From positions 248,001-312,000 of the forward strand of contig JABCPU010000030.1 in NCBI GenBank assembly GCA_016800925.1: a stretch of 64,000 nt of DNA. The letters are read 5' to 3'. The notes below the pieces were generated by a model. That model saw nothing but the letters and a program-made list of their open reading frames with translations. It made no database searches and was not told where the DNA came from. Below are positions 10,258 through 21,501 of this stretch, in pieces; positions within the stretch are counted from its first letter, which is position 1, and every line of letters starts with the position of its first letter. The DNA comes from Suillus spraguei (taxonomy: Eukaryota > Basidiomycota > Agaricomycetes > Boletales > Suillaceae). Position numbers and translations under genes: made by a program.

Positions 10258-11348
10258 GTGTCATCTTGTTAGGCAATTTTCATTAATTTCCTCCAGTTGC
10301 TGGGCATAATCATGCATTGTACTCCCAACGTCCAACTACCAGCAAATGTGAGTTGGGCAGGAATATTTACACACAATTCAATACCATCATCAATCTCTGT
10401 CAGCAAGTTTGAATCATGGACCGTGTATGGCTTGACATTCTAGGATGTGCCAGAGTAGGTGCATGTACTAGTGACGACCTCACAGAAATACAATGATTGG
10501 TGTTAATGACAGAGGATTGTAAAGTACCAAATTTTGCTGAGGCTCCCTGGATGCACGCAGTACTTATTATGCCCCACAATAGTGTGCAGATAAGGTGGAA
10601 CAATCAAGTGACAGAGAAACATGCTGCGTTATCAGGAGAGATGTCATTTATTTGTCCTGCAGAGAATTCTGCACACAGGCAACCTCTGGATTCACGACAA
10701 TGATTAATTGTCACAGGCATGCCTCTCAAAGAAACAGAACATCTGCCTATGATGCTTAGATTAGTGAGGGGTATGCAGGTTATGGTGATGTGTAATCTTG
10801 CTACTACCGCTAATCTTTCTAATGGCTCTCGAGGCAAAGTGGTGGAAATAAAGTTGGATGTTAGAGAAGATTGAATCACGGATGAAGCTGTCGCTGCACG
10901 CAAAGTATTTCTTCATTATCCTCCAGCATTGGTCATACTGGAGCTCGACTTCTGTGAACTACCTCCCTTACAAGGTCTGGCCAAACGTCAAGTACCATTG
11001 ACACCAGAGAAGTTTAAATTTAGGATAGGCTCTAGTCCATCCACTACCATAACTCGATGACAACTCGCTTTAACTCCTGCATATGCATTCACCGACTTCA
11101 AGTCGCAGGGACAGACTATTGAGCATGTATTGGTTGATATTGGACAAACCACATGCTTCAATTTGTCCTCTTTCAATGTGTATGTGACTTTATCCAGAAG
11201 CCATGGTCGTGAAACAATCAGACTATTGAGGGATTTCAATAACGACTTATTTCTGCAACATCCATCTGAGGATCTCCGAGTTGAAGAATCACATATTCAT
11301 GCACTTGTAGAGGAAACAACTAGAGTTTTTGATAGCACACATGCATGA

Positions 11349-12534
11349 GTGTTTATACCAGTCGTTTATGAGTCTCTGATAAGCCTTGTCAGATCTGCTA
11401 TCATGTCTTCATCTCATGAATAGTAGATGGTGGTTTCTGTTGTGTGCAATATGGCACATAGGATATCTAGTTTCATCGTTATTAGACCTGTGATGTATAC
11501 TTTTAACATTCACCTATAAAGTTGTTGATGCCTTGATGGTGTCCCATTTCGGTGTCGATTAGAATGATTTGTTGCTCACTTTCGGTCCATAGTTCCCCTG
11601 TAAGAAGCAATATAGTCCTTGCTTGAATGGCTGATACAGAATGATATGCATGCTGGGCAGGTTGAACTAGAAAGCAATGTGTATTTTGGATGAAGCATAT
11701 GTGTGGAGTTACACACTCAGTAAGAAGGTTCCATTTCCATTGTTGTTTCTGGCTACCTCTTGCAGAGAGGTTAACATTGCCGTAGGTTTCACGTTTCTGC
11801 ATGCTTTGTCATAAAAGTATTGTCTAGTCATTATGATGTCATGTGGAACTGTGTTGAAACTTCCACCAAACCCCAATGGAATGTGTGTTATTACCTGGAA
11901 CTTTTTGATAGGTCCATGCTGAAATGGGTCACATTGTCCACTGTTAACACATATCAGCTTTCCCCAGGGATGAGGCACATTACATATCTTGCATTTTCCA
12001 AATTGCAATCATCATATGGCTGAGTTAGGATCAGCTATCAACATTTCAAATACAGTCAATGCACTTCACGGTCAACATTTACAAGGTATGCATGGTATTG
12101 AGATGTATATAGGTCAATGAATAGCTTCAAATAGCTTTTATTGAATATCTAGTACAACAATGTGGAGTGTGTATGATGTTTGTGGAGGATGAAGGCTCTG
12201 CGGACAAAATCTCAGCTCTGTTTGCAACGTGATTGGTGACTCGCGATGTCTAGTATTTATGCGAGAATGACTGACCTTTTTGATATGTGTAGGAACCAGG
12301 TGGAAGCATCGAGGAGTTAAAGGGAAGAAAATAATGGACCACGTATCAGCTTGTCAGACCGTAATATGTCACAACATCCGTGAGAATGGAACATTCCGGA
12401 TTTTATTATGACGCCATTTTTCTGAGTGTGTTGGATTGCCCTCGATACTGATCAGATTTGTTTGGTGTTGTTTTGAATCTGCACGTCACGCTACATTGTA
12501 GGTGACCGTGCTCCGCACGGTAAAATAAAATTAG
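11349..12534 (+). other. Helitron 3' non-coding region with terminal hairpin
   Basis: No coding region is seen after the helicase stop. Near the end, a perfect hairpin (ACCGTGC, 3-nt loop, GCACGGT; 12505-12521) is followed after 9 nt by TTAG (12531-12534) and then T. Helitrons end with a short hairpin a few bases before a CTRR terminus and insert before T, so 12534 is a plausible element end, with T instead of C at the first terminal position. The chitinase minisatellite starts 34 nt further on. Confidence 0.45.
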
Positions 12535-12567
12535 TAATATTCTTTTTTATACTATAAAATAATTATA

Positions 12568-14760
12568 GTGACGTCTGGAGTGTTTGGAACAGAGTTTGGA
12601 GTGTTAGGCACAGAGTTTAGAATGTTAAGAACGGAGTTTGGAGCAGTGTTTGGAGCGTTTGGACCGGTGTTTGGATCGTTCGAAACGAGGTTGGGAGCGT
12701 CGGGGTTTGGAGAGTTTGGAACAGAGTTGGGAGCGCCGGGGTTTGGAGAGTCGGGAGCTTTGGATACAGAGTTTGGATCGTTCAAAACGGGGTTGGGAAC
12801 GTTTAAATCAGAGTTTGGATCGTTTGAAGCGGGGTCGGAAACGTTTGGATCAGAGTTTAGATCGTTCGAAGCAGGGTTGGGAGCGTCTGAATCAGAGTTT
12901 GGATCGTTCGAAGCGGGGTTGGGAACGTTTGGATCAGATTTTGTATCGTTCGAAGCGGGGTTGGAAACGTTTGAAACAGAGTTTGGATCGCTCGAAACGA
13001 GGTTGGGAGCGCCGGAGTTTGGAGAGTTTGGAACAGAGTTGGGAGCGTTTGGAACAGAGTTTGGATCGCTCGAAACGAGGTTGGAAGCGCCGGAGTTTGG
13101 AGAGTTTGAAACAGAGTTGGGAGCGTTTGGAACAGTGTTTGGAACGTTCGAAACGGGGTTGGGAACGTTTGAATCAGAGTTTGGATCGTCCGAAGTGGGG
13201 TTGGGAACGTCTGGATCAGAGTTTAGATCGTTTGAAGCGGAGTTGGGAACGTCTGGATCAGAGTTTGGATCGTTCGAAGCGGGGTTGGGAACGTTTGGAT
13301 CCAGAGTTTGTATCGTTCAAAATGGGGTTGGAAACGTTTGAAACAGAGTTTGGATCGCTCGAAACGAGGTTTGGAGCGTCGGGGTTTGGAGAGTTTGGAA
13401 CAGAGTTGGGAGCGTTTGGAACAGAGTTGGGAGCGTTTGGAACAGAGTTTGGATCGCTCGAAACGAGGTTGGAAGCGCCGGGGTTTGGAGAGTTTGGAAC
13501 AGAGTTGGGAGCGTTTGGAACAGAGTTTGGATCGTTCGAAACGGGGTTGGGAACGTCTGGATCAGAGTTTAGATCGTTCGAAGCGGGGTTGGGAACGTTT
13601 GGATCAGAGTTTGTATCGTTCGAAATGGGGTTGGAAACGTTTGAAACAGAGTTTGGATCGCTCGAAACGAGGTTGGGAGCGTCGGGGTTTGGAGCGTTTG
13701 GAACAGAGTTTGGATCGCTCGAAACGAGGTTGGAAGCGCCGGGGTTTGGAGAGTTTGGAACAGAGTTGGGAGCGTTTGGAACAGAGTTTGGATCGTTCGA
13801 AACGGGGTTGGGAACGTCTGGATCAGAGTTTGGATCGTTCGAAGCGGGGTTGGGAACGTTTGGACCAGAGTTTGTATCGTTCAAAATGGGGTTGGAAACG
13901 TTTGAAACAGAGTTTGGATCGCTCGAAACGAGGTTGGGAGCGTCGGGGTTTGGAGAGTTTGGAACAGAGTTGGGAGCGTTTGGAACAGAGTTTGGATCGC
14001 TCGAAACGAGGTTGGAAGCGCCGGGGTTTGGAGAGTTTGAAACAGAGTTGGGAGCGTTTGGAACGGAGTTTGGAACGTTCGAAACGGGGTTGGGAACGTC
14101 TGGATCAGAGTTTAGATCGTTCGAAGCGGGGTTGGGAACGTTTGGATCAGAGTTTGTATCGTTCGAAATGGGGTTGGAAACGTTTGAAACAGAATTTGGA
14201 TCGCTCGAAACGAGGTTGGAAGCGCCGGAGTTTGGAGAGTTTGGAACAGAGTTGGGAGCGTTGGGAACAGAGTTTGGAACGCTCAAAACGAGGTTGGGAG
14301 CGTCGGGGTTTGGAGAGTTTGGAATAGAGTTGGGAGCGTTTGGAACAGAGTTTGGATCGTTCGAACCGGGGTTGGGAACGTTTGAATCAGAGTTTGGATC
14401 GTTCGAACCGGGGTTGAAAACGTTAGTTAGGGTTGAGTTTGAATCGTTCCGAACGGGGTTGGGAACGTTTGGAACAGAGTTTAAATCGTCCCGAGCGGGG
14501 TTGGGAACGCTTGGAACAGTGTTTGTATCGTTCGAAATGGGGTTGGAAACGTTTGAAACAGAGTTTGGATCGCTCGAAACGAGGTTGGGAGCGTCGGGGT
14601 TTGGAGAGTTTGGAACAGAGTTGGGAGCGTTTGGAACAGAGTTTGAATCGCTCGAAACGAGGTTTGAAGCGTCTGAATCGAGGTTTGGATGAAAGTCTGG
14701 ATTGAGGGTTGGCAAGTCTGGAACGTTTGGATTCGAGTTTGAGATGTTTGGAACATGGAT
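12568..14760. repeat. Coding minisatellite, 21/42-nt units
   Basis: About 2.2 kb of imperfect tandem repeats. The basic unit is 21 nt, mostly paired into 42-nt units such as GATCGTTCGAAGCGGGG plus TTGGGAACGTTTGGATCAGAGTTTG. A higher-order block carrying TTTGTATCGTT recurs near 12939, 13310, 13610, 13869, 14153 and 14522 (spacing about 260-370 nt). On the minus strand each unit encodes seven residues of the type PNSVPNA. The unit has no stop codon in several frames, which produces long spurious open frames on the plus strand. It forms the tail of the chitinase gene and continues 0.7 kb past its stop codon. Confidence 0.95.
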
Positions 14761-16516
14761 TAGATTGTGGGGCGTCGTAACAGTGGTTGGAGCGGGGACT
14801 GGAATGAATAGCATGCCGGGTGTATTAACACCCATAGCCTTTCTGATAGAGTCTAGGAGAATATCGTTGTGATCACCAGCAACCTCCCACATTGTGAAAC
14901 CGCGCAGCCCAATATCCTTAATATACTTGCCCTTGGCAGCGAAAGACCGAGCATTGTCGAAGGAGATCATAACTTGCGAGGTTTCATTGTATGCATACGG
15001 CTGTAAAGCAGTGAAATCAGCACTGCTGCTACAATACGTGATCAAAGATGGAAACCTTACAGTTTGGCTGCATTCATCATATCTGACGTCAATGCCATCG
15101 GCGGGCGCGCCATCTTTGTTAAGGAAGCCGGCGTCCACAAGGCCCCAAAATCTGAATGTGCCACCTGGGCCATGTCTCACGCCACAAACATCGACGCTAC
15201 TAGTATCATCCCACGCGTCACCCAAGGGCTGCTTCGAGGCGTCGAAAGCGGGGTATGCAGCTAGCATCCTCGTGCCAGGCTCACCTGGCGTGCTCGTGCC
15301 AGCCACATCTGGCGTCTTCGAACTAGGCAAATCTGGTGTATTCTTGCTGGGCTCAACTGGCGTCCTCTTTCCAGGCTTATCTGGCGTGTTCGTGCCATCT
15401 TGCGTCTTCAAGGCAGGCAATTGTGGCGTATCTGTGCCAGGTACATCTGACGCCTTCGAGCCAGGCAAATCTGGTGTCTTCAAGCCAGAGTCGAAAGCGT
15501 CAGAGGGAGATACCCAAAACGAATGGCCGTACGAAGCGACTCCAAGCACGATCTTATTAATCGGCATGCCCGCAGCAGTCCAAGCCTTGATTGCAGAAAC
15601 GGCCGATCCCTGTCGGTGCTCGGGCGGAGCGCAGGTATCGTTCAACGGTGCGTTTGGCCCCACATTCGTAGCCCAAGGGCCCCAAACGTCGTAGTTCATC
15701 AAGGTAATGTAATCGAAGACTTGCGCAAAACCGGAGACGTCAGCAGATGGTTTTCCGCTAGAGTCTGTGAAGGGTTCAAGGGATACCGCGGCTGAGACTG
15801 TCAGATTTGTCCCCGCTGTGTTTTTGCGAAACTCTTGGAGGAATTGAAGATAATTGGACGTATCATCGACGCTAATTTTATTGCAACCGACACCCTGCTT
15901 GCCAGGATATTCCCAGCTGTTAGAAATCAAGGCCAGCTGGGGTTAGCTCATGGACTTGATCTAACAAGTATCCACGTACCTGAACTGGATGCCATCAAGC
16001 TTGTATTTATCAACAAAATCTGTCAAGGTCTTGACAAATGTCGTCCGGTTTTTAGATGTGGCAATGTTGGAAGAGAACCAAACACTCCCAAGCCAGCCTC
16101 CGACCGCAACATGGGCTTCAACACCCTGCACGTGCCTTAGATATCAATTGTAAAAGCGATAAACTCTCCTTCACTCACATGTGACTGGGCCTCGGAAACA
16201 AACTGAGGAAGTAGTTCGCCATGAGAGTCGTCTAGGCTTAGACTGTCGACGCTTGAAGTGGTGTTTCTAAGAGGCATTATCGCGTCAATCGCCCACCGAA
16301 GTGATATGCAATTAAGCCATCACAGGAGACTTACGCAAATGAGTAATACATGGTATTGTACTTCTCCCAGGTGATTTTAGACACTGGGTGATCTTTGGTA
16401 GCATGCCAGTTGGCATACCAACCTCCTATGACGGGGGGAGGTGTAGATTTGTCGGTGAGTTTGCTTGCGCTCACAGAGCACAGAGCAAGAAGAGGTACAG
16501 TGAAGATAGGTAGCAT
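13258..16516 (-). CDS. GH18 chitinase-like secreted protein with Asn/Pro/Ser repeat tail
   Basis: Four exons (16516-16335, 16266-16179, 16125-15980, 15916-13258) with introns of 68, 53 and 63 nt give 1024 residues. Residues 1-18 form a signal peptide. The GH18 fold is shown by AHVAVGGW (about residues 94-101), the catalytic region, ITLMNYDVWG, and GLRGFTMWE near the end of the barrel. The catalytic motif reads DGIQFSWEY (134-142) where GH18 enzymes have DxxDxDxE: the final Glu is kept but the two inner Asp are Gln and Ser, so chitin hydrolysis is doubtful. Nine 8-residue TPDLPGSK-like units (15268-15477) interrupt the barrel. The last 480 or so residues are heptad repeats (PNSVPNA type), probably a wall-associated or glycosylated stalk. 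The reading stops at 13258 after a one-base frame change at about 13301. A broken paralogue lies at 45204-46764. Confidence 0.82.
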
Positions 16517-18590
16517 GGCTGGCGAACTCGAGAGGCTGATAGATGTTGCGGTTGTAGCGACGACTTCTTATAGCCCCCTGATGTTGGTCTATGTGAAATA
16601 AAAATTGATGTGGGATTGAATCCTTTGCAGCGCAAATTTGAATGCTTGCAATAGCCTTCCATACAATGCACCGGTCATCGCAGTTTGATTTCCCTGTAGT
16701 TACTGGAGGGTATGCGAAGGTATATGGTGAGATAAATGGCACCTTGAGGGATCTGTCACACGTGGAAATTACAGTAAGAAAGTGTGTCAACTTTTGAACG
16801 GCCCATCATTCCAGTCCAATTGAAACGCTGCAGACTGTGAACCGTGGCAGATGGTAGTCGATAGTGAGGGTAATTCATGTGCGCGAAACCTGACCCAACC
16901 TAGTCAGCCGGCATGACGCGCGAAAATCTGCGAATTTGTAGCTGTGCTAAGAAAGGAAATACTCCGTTCAGCAATTCGGAGATGGGCTTGTTACCTTGTA
17001 AGTTGTAAGTAGATGAGTCACTGGCCGTGGCTTCCATAAAGTCTAGGTGAGAGCTAGGCTTATTTTTAACAGAACAGTTATATGATTCATGGGCTAGCGA
17101 GTAGGCCTGGCATTTGCGATATTAGTATGTTAAACACAACAAGTACTTGCCGCATCATTGGTGTCGGCTACGGGAGATAGTCGACACTAGTGGCGCAAAA
17201 AGTATTAGCATTGTGTAGTTGAAAGTTTAAATCATTGCCAGTGGTCGAAATCCACGTGTAGCCTCGGACTTACGAAGTAGGCGCCAGAGAACATAGCACA
17301 CATGTCCAAGTATTATCTGCAGTGTGTGACCAGAGGTTTGGAAATTAGAGCTCAACAAGTGGTCGTGCACATGGTATCATGCCTACCCATAGAGCCCCGT
17401 CACTACGACTCTGGACGGTAAGTGGTGTATATCGAAAATGCAAGAGAAACAAATTACCTACAAAGGAATATAATGGGAAGCGGGAAGCATCCAATATGGT
17501 ATTTGTTTGGTCAACCCCCCGATCACTGCTTGATAGAGATTTGTTCCGACCCTCTCACGCACCTTGAAGGCACGCTCCAAATTCAATGGAGGCGCTCAGG
17601 TAACCTGCGCCTACCGCAGGACCCCTGATAATTCTTATGGAATTCAGTCAATGGTCCGGGCAGAAATTAAGAAGTCCTTAAGTATTTAATGCTAAACTAA
17701 ATTGATTGAAATGACCATTTGTACCGGGTTACAATCTGGACATCCAAGGTTCAGTTTTAGGATCAACCTGAGCACGTTCAGTCTGTAGCCTATGAACTTT
17801 GTCGCAGAGAAGAAGGGAGTAAAATAAATTTCTTGTCAAGGCTACAAGAAAGAGGAACTGGTGAAGATTGTTGGGTTCATCCTTGAGGCTCAAGCATCAC
17901 ATCCATAACAACGAAGTAGAATCCTTGTTTCCGACGCTCGCCCCCATACTAGTCACATGTAATATCCTCAGCACTCCAACTTCAACTGCTGAGCGCTGCA
18001 TCTAATTTCAACAGCCATTTTTCAGATCTCATCCTGTCGCGTTCTGTTTGGTACCACATAGTAGACTTAGGCTTGCACTCGTCAAATGATCGCTGTTCAT
18101 TCTCACTTTCATTGATGAGAAATCGAGAACTGGCTCGTTATACCTTAAAAGTTAATGCTGAAGCGGACAGGCATACCGACTGACACTATCAGTACTCGTC
18201 GAGACAGCACACCGACACCACCTAGGGAAGTTATGTCATGTACATGCAAGTCTGGAAGACCGCGGTAGACTTAGTCACAAATCAGACAAATCATCCAAGC
18301 AATCATAGCATTGCATTATTGTCTCGTAGTTCAACATAATTTTACTGGATTGACGAAGGAGAAAGATATCAAACAGCAAACCAAGATGACAGAATACGAC
18401 GCAGATATATCAAATTATTGCCAGCACCGTGAGGCATAGGTAGTATGGTGTGGGCATGACAAGTTAATAATTAAATGCCTGAATAAATTGAAGTCAGATG
18501 AGAAAAGCAGTTAATAGAAGCTGGCTAGACATGTCAAGTACTATTTGTGAAAGTTCTCATGACACATCAAGTCTACTACGTCTGCCTAAG
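14838..18590. repeat. Segmental duplication, copy 1 (chitinase plus upstream flank)
   Basis: The chitinase gene body and about 2 kb upstream match 45213-48267 in the same orientation. Matches include the exon and intron layout, the stretch around 16840-16880 (CTGTGAACCGTGGCAGATGG), 17400-17640, and 18421-18590 (GGTGTGGGCATGACAAGTTA, CTCATGACACATCAAGTCT). Copy 1 has about 0.7 kb (roughly 17690-18410) that is missing from copy 2. No other gene is seen in the upstream flank. Confidence 0.8.
15268..15477 (-). repeat. 24-nt tandem repeat inside the chitinase barrel
   Basis: Nine units (eight of 24 nt and one of 18 nt) encode TPDLPGSK, ASDVPGTD, TPQLPALK, TQDGTN, TPDKPGKR, TPVEPSKN, TPDLPSSK, TPDVAGTS and TPGEPGTR. 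They sit between GHSFWVSPSDAFDSG and LAAYPAFDASKQPL, where GH18 relatives usually have only a few residues. The paralogue at 45660-45725 has only two or three such units. Confidence 0.85.
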
Positions 18591-18803
18591 GTGAAGACCA
18601 TCGGATGACGGTATCGCAACGGAAAACCACTGTGCAAATGAATCTTCATATAAAGCACGAGTTACCGCCGGCCTCGGGCATCCACCACGTCATGCGGCTC
18701 TTCCCGTGCACAGCCGCATTGCTCTAGCAGCTTCACAAACTAGGACGCCATTGACTTACTCTTCCATTCATCGCCCTTTTTCCTCTCAATATCTACGTTG
18801 ACG

Positions 18804-19468
18804 AATTCAATGACAGAATTTTAGACAAATTACCATGCGATTTTCGTAAGTTTCATAAACAGACATTGTAGCACACACGCCACTCACAATTCGAAGGAAG
18901 CCGAACACGCACCATTGAACGCGCCAGAACACACACCTGACTACCTTACAATGCTAACTCATCCCGGAGTGCCTCCCCACCGCCTGGATTTGAAACAACT
19001 GCGTGTATACCATTCAATGAAACCTCTGTACCGTTGTGCGATTGCATGCACAGCATTCATCGACCGCATTGGAGAAGACTGCTCGATAACATCTTGAACT
19101 CATAGCAGCCACTACAAACTTTGAGGACACCATTAACTTTCTCTTCCCACAAGACATCGTTAAGACGCTGATACCTGTCTTCATCGCTCATTCCTTTCCC
19201 CTCCAAATTCAATGACGCAATTCTAGACAAATTATCAGGCGATTATCGTAAGTTTCGCAAACAGACATCATGAAGCACACACGCCATTCATAACATAAAA
19301 CAGATTATTACTTTAGTTCAGACAACCTGAAAGAATGAGTCCGAACACGCTCCATTGAACGCCCCAGAACACACCCAACTACCTTGCAATGCTAACCCAT
19401 CCAGGAGTGCCTCCTCATTGCCTGGATTTGAAACAAAACTGCGTGTGCGCCATTCAACGAAACCTCTC
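18804..19468. repeat. Diverged direct repeat pair
   Basis: Unit 1 (18804-19027) and unit 2 (19206-19468) share AATTCAATGAC, CGTAAGTTTC, CACACACGCCA, CCATTGAACGC and CTGGATTTGAAACAA in the same order, with small indels. They are non-coding as far as can be seen. The repeat could be a local duplication or the ends of an unrecognised element. Confidence 0.7.
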
Positions 19469-20620
19469 CGTAAAAAAATGATTGGTTAGAAATGCGCGGA
19501 TGCACATAGTGGCTACATCATCGTTACATTGAAATCCAACATCCAAGAGCCACTGCATTCGCCGCGCTAACGTTGCGTTCCATCCAAATCGTTCTTCGTG
19601 GATGGTAAATCGAAGACAGTTTCCCTTGTTTTTATTATACTGATGGGAATGGTAGCATTTGGTTTGCATGGCAGGTATGATTACTAGTGTTAGATAATGA
19701 AGAACGTACTCACGCTTTGACAACAGAACAGCGATTGCTCCAGTATGTGAATACTAACTCACAAGCTGTAGTAGTGCAATGATGAATTGATTACATAATG
19801 GATAGAATTCAACTGTCCCACACGGAACAATGCTTCGTCCTTCATCAGAAACTAGAATCCACGTCTCTTCCCTTCTTGCTCACAGACCCAACGGCCATGG
19901 AACAGTCTTTCAGATACGCAAACAGTTAAGGCCGACTGAAGCCCACATTGGGTGATGCGAATCTTTGTCCCCAACCTGACCGATAATGACAACACCTACA
20001 TAGAATGAAATGCGGAAACGACACCTCCTAACAAAACCACTCATGTACCTCACGATACACACACGCCCCCTCACGATCTCATCAACGCCCCTACCCCCAC
20101 ATGAAGACACTGGCCACAAGAAAGGAAGGCTACGGGAGGATCAGACGGGAGACGAGAATAGGACCAGCACCAATCAATTTGCGTCACTAACGCACCTCTC
20201 TTCTAGCTTCATGTACAGACTGTCTGACATAGGGTACAATGCGCCAATGGACAGAATTTGGAACAAAAAAGGTAGAGAGAATAGTTATCGCCGACGGCCC
20301 ATCTAACAATCAGAGGATGATGAGCAGGGTCACTGTAACTTGAATGTGTGACTCCGCCAGCGTCAGAGCAACTCATAGTACAAGCGGCGTTCAATGTGGC
20401 AACAGCGTAGACTCATCCGAATTATGCCAGTCGCGTCTGACCAAGGGCTCGGAGTCCGACGCCGTGCACATCGAGCAGCTACAGGAATGACGAGCGAATA
20501 ATCCTACTCCCAAGTCTCCAAGCCATTGTGTCTGGGTTATATGATGTGATTGTGATTACAGGACTGTATGATGCCAGCATCAAATAAGGTTCGACGGTCG
20601 TGAGCCGAGGCTTCTTCATT
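19469..20620. other. No gene recognised
   Basis: About 1.1 kb with only short open frames of unremarkable composition. I see no splice-consistent gene, repeat or RNA gene. Confidence 0.5.
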
Positions 20621-20684
20621 CAAAGGTGACAGCTGCAACTGTACCAAATGTCAACAGCAGGCATGTAACTGCGCAATGATGTAG
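20621..20684 (+). pseudogene. Stray last exon of a metallothionein gene
   Basis: Reads GDSCNCTKCQQQACNCAMM then a stop, closely matching exon 6 of the metallothionein gene (27443-27517). Similarity continues into the 3' flank (20685-20825 versus about 27518-27650: ATCATGTGAC, GTGCCGCA(C/T)GATGTTGTACT, CCTCTTCG(C/T)GACA). No upstream Cys-rich exons are found before it, so it looks like the surviving 3' end of a duplicated gene. It keeps one Cys (CTKCQQQ) that the complete gene has lost. Confidence 0.7.
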
Positions 20685-21126
20685 TCTTCTGATAGATTCA
20701 TCAGGAGATGTCGAGTATTCAGCTCCTTTTATCATGTGACCAGACAATTTTGTATCGGCGCCGCATGATGTTGTACTTCTACAGTGAACCAATAGCTCCT
20801 TAGGTCCGCCTCTTCGCGACATTGTCTATCATTGTCCCCCAGTGCAATACAAGGAAATACAAGGAACCTCAACGCACGTGACTATTACGCGTGCGCATCG
20901 AGCGCGTACTTGCTATTTTCGGATGAAGGTAACATCTTCTCTCAGTGAGCGTTTTTGTATAAGAGGCGCCTGGCTGAGTTGTGATTTTACTATTCCCCCT
21001 CGGTCCCGGCTTATTGACTAGGCCTCCGTCTCATCCACTCATTAAGCATCATTTCTCGCCACTCTTCAAGCACAACTGGTACCGACCCCATCGCATATAC
21101 CTCAATCTACCTTATACCCATCCAAC

Positions 21127-21501
21127 ATGTCCTCAATGACGCTTCGCATTTTGTCTCTCTGGGTTATGCTCTTTTCAATATGTGCAATAGGTAAGCATAT
21201 GTACCCCCGCTCGATATCTTATAGAGTCTGACTTTGCCGATAGTTGCAGCGTCACCCGCACCAATAGATCCCGGGCTTGCATCGGTCATCACGAGCAATA
21301 TGAATCTGAATTGCGGTCGGAGCTGTCAGACCGATAAGGACACCCAACAATTGGTAATGTTTATTCTTCAACATGATGCATGCGTCTTCTGATTTGTGTA
21401 TCTGGCAGAATTCAAATTCTGCCCTGACGTCGGCATCGAGCCCAAATTCACTTGTGCTTGGAGCTATACTGCTCGCTGGTGGCGTTTTGATAGGATCATG
21501 A
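21127..21501 (+). CDS. Small secreted, probably GPI-anchored protein
   Basis: Three exons (21127-21190, 21244-21353, 21409-21501) with GT-AG introns of 53 and 55 nt encode 88 residues. Residues 1-24 are a signal peptide ending near AIVAASPAP. The middle holds a single CGRSC pair. The C-terminus has small residues (SASSPNS) followed by a hydrophobic end, LVLGAILLAGGVLIGS, the layout of a GPI-attachment signal or membrane anchor. A TATA-like GTATAA lies at 20957. No family is recognised. The call rests on the coherence of the splice sites with signal peptide and anchor. Confidence 0.55.

Larger units (their letters stand above)
7100..11348 (+). pseudogene. Helitron-type Pif1 helicase relic, split by two solo LTRs
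   Basis: Recognised by basidiomycete Helitron helicase segments: DEAHNSDIRTLNKQLLQQCA near 7200, HPFYCTSMLALLKPWRD near 7850, a Pif1 Walker A GPGGMGKTQ near 9405, the FPPVAG box near 10290 (GDFHQFPP in intact genes), and the C-terminal AFTDFKSQGQTIEHVLVD near 11090. Removing the LTR insertions 8187-8938 and 9783-10257, each with one 5-bp target copy, restores one continuous frame from 7776 to 11348. That frame is broken only by TGA at 7778, 8051, 8979, 10410, 10494, 10701, 10872 and 11058 and TAA at 10284. Two intron-like stretches occur near 7385-7435 and 7503-7550, and there is an unresolved frame change near 7620. The 5' end of the gene is missing. Confidence 0.85.

Noticed and set aside
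12568..14692. Long plus-strand open frames (up to 684 codons) across the minisatellite
   Set aside because: The repeat unit lacks stops in several frames, and the minus frame continues directly from the GH18 barrel with exact splice sites, so the plus frames are shadows.
12568..14760. CRISPR-like periodic repeats
   Set aside because: The units are contiguous, diverged and in coding frame, with no unique spacers, and the genome is fungal.
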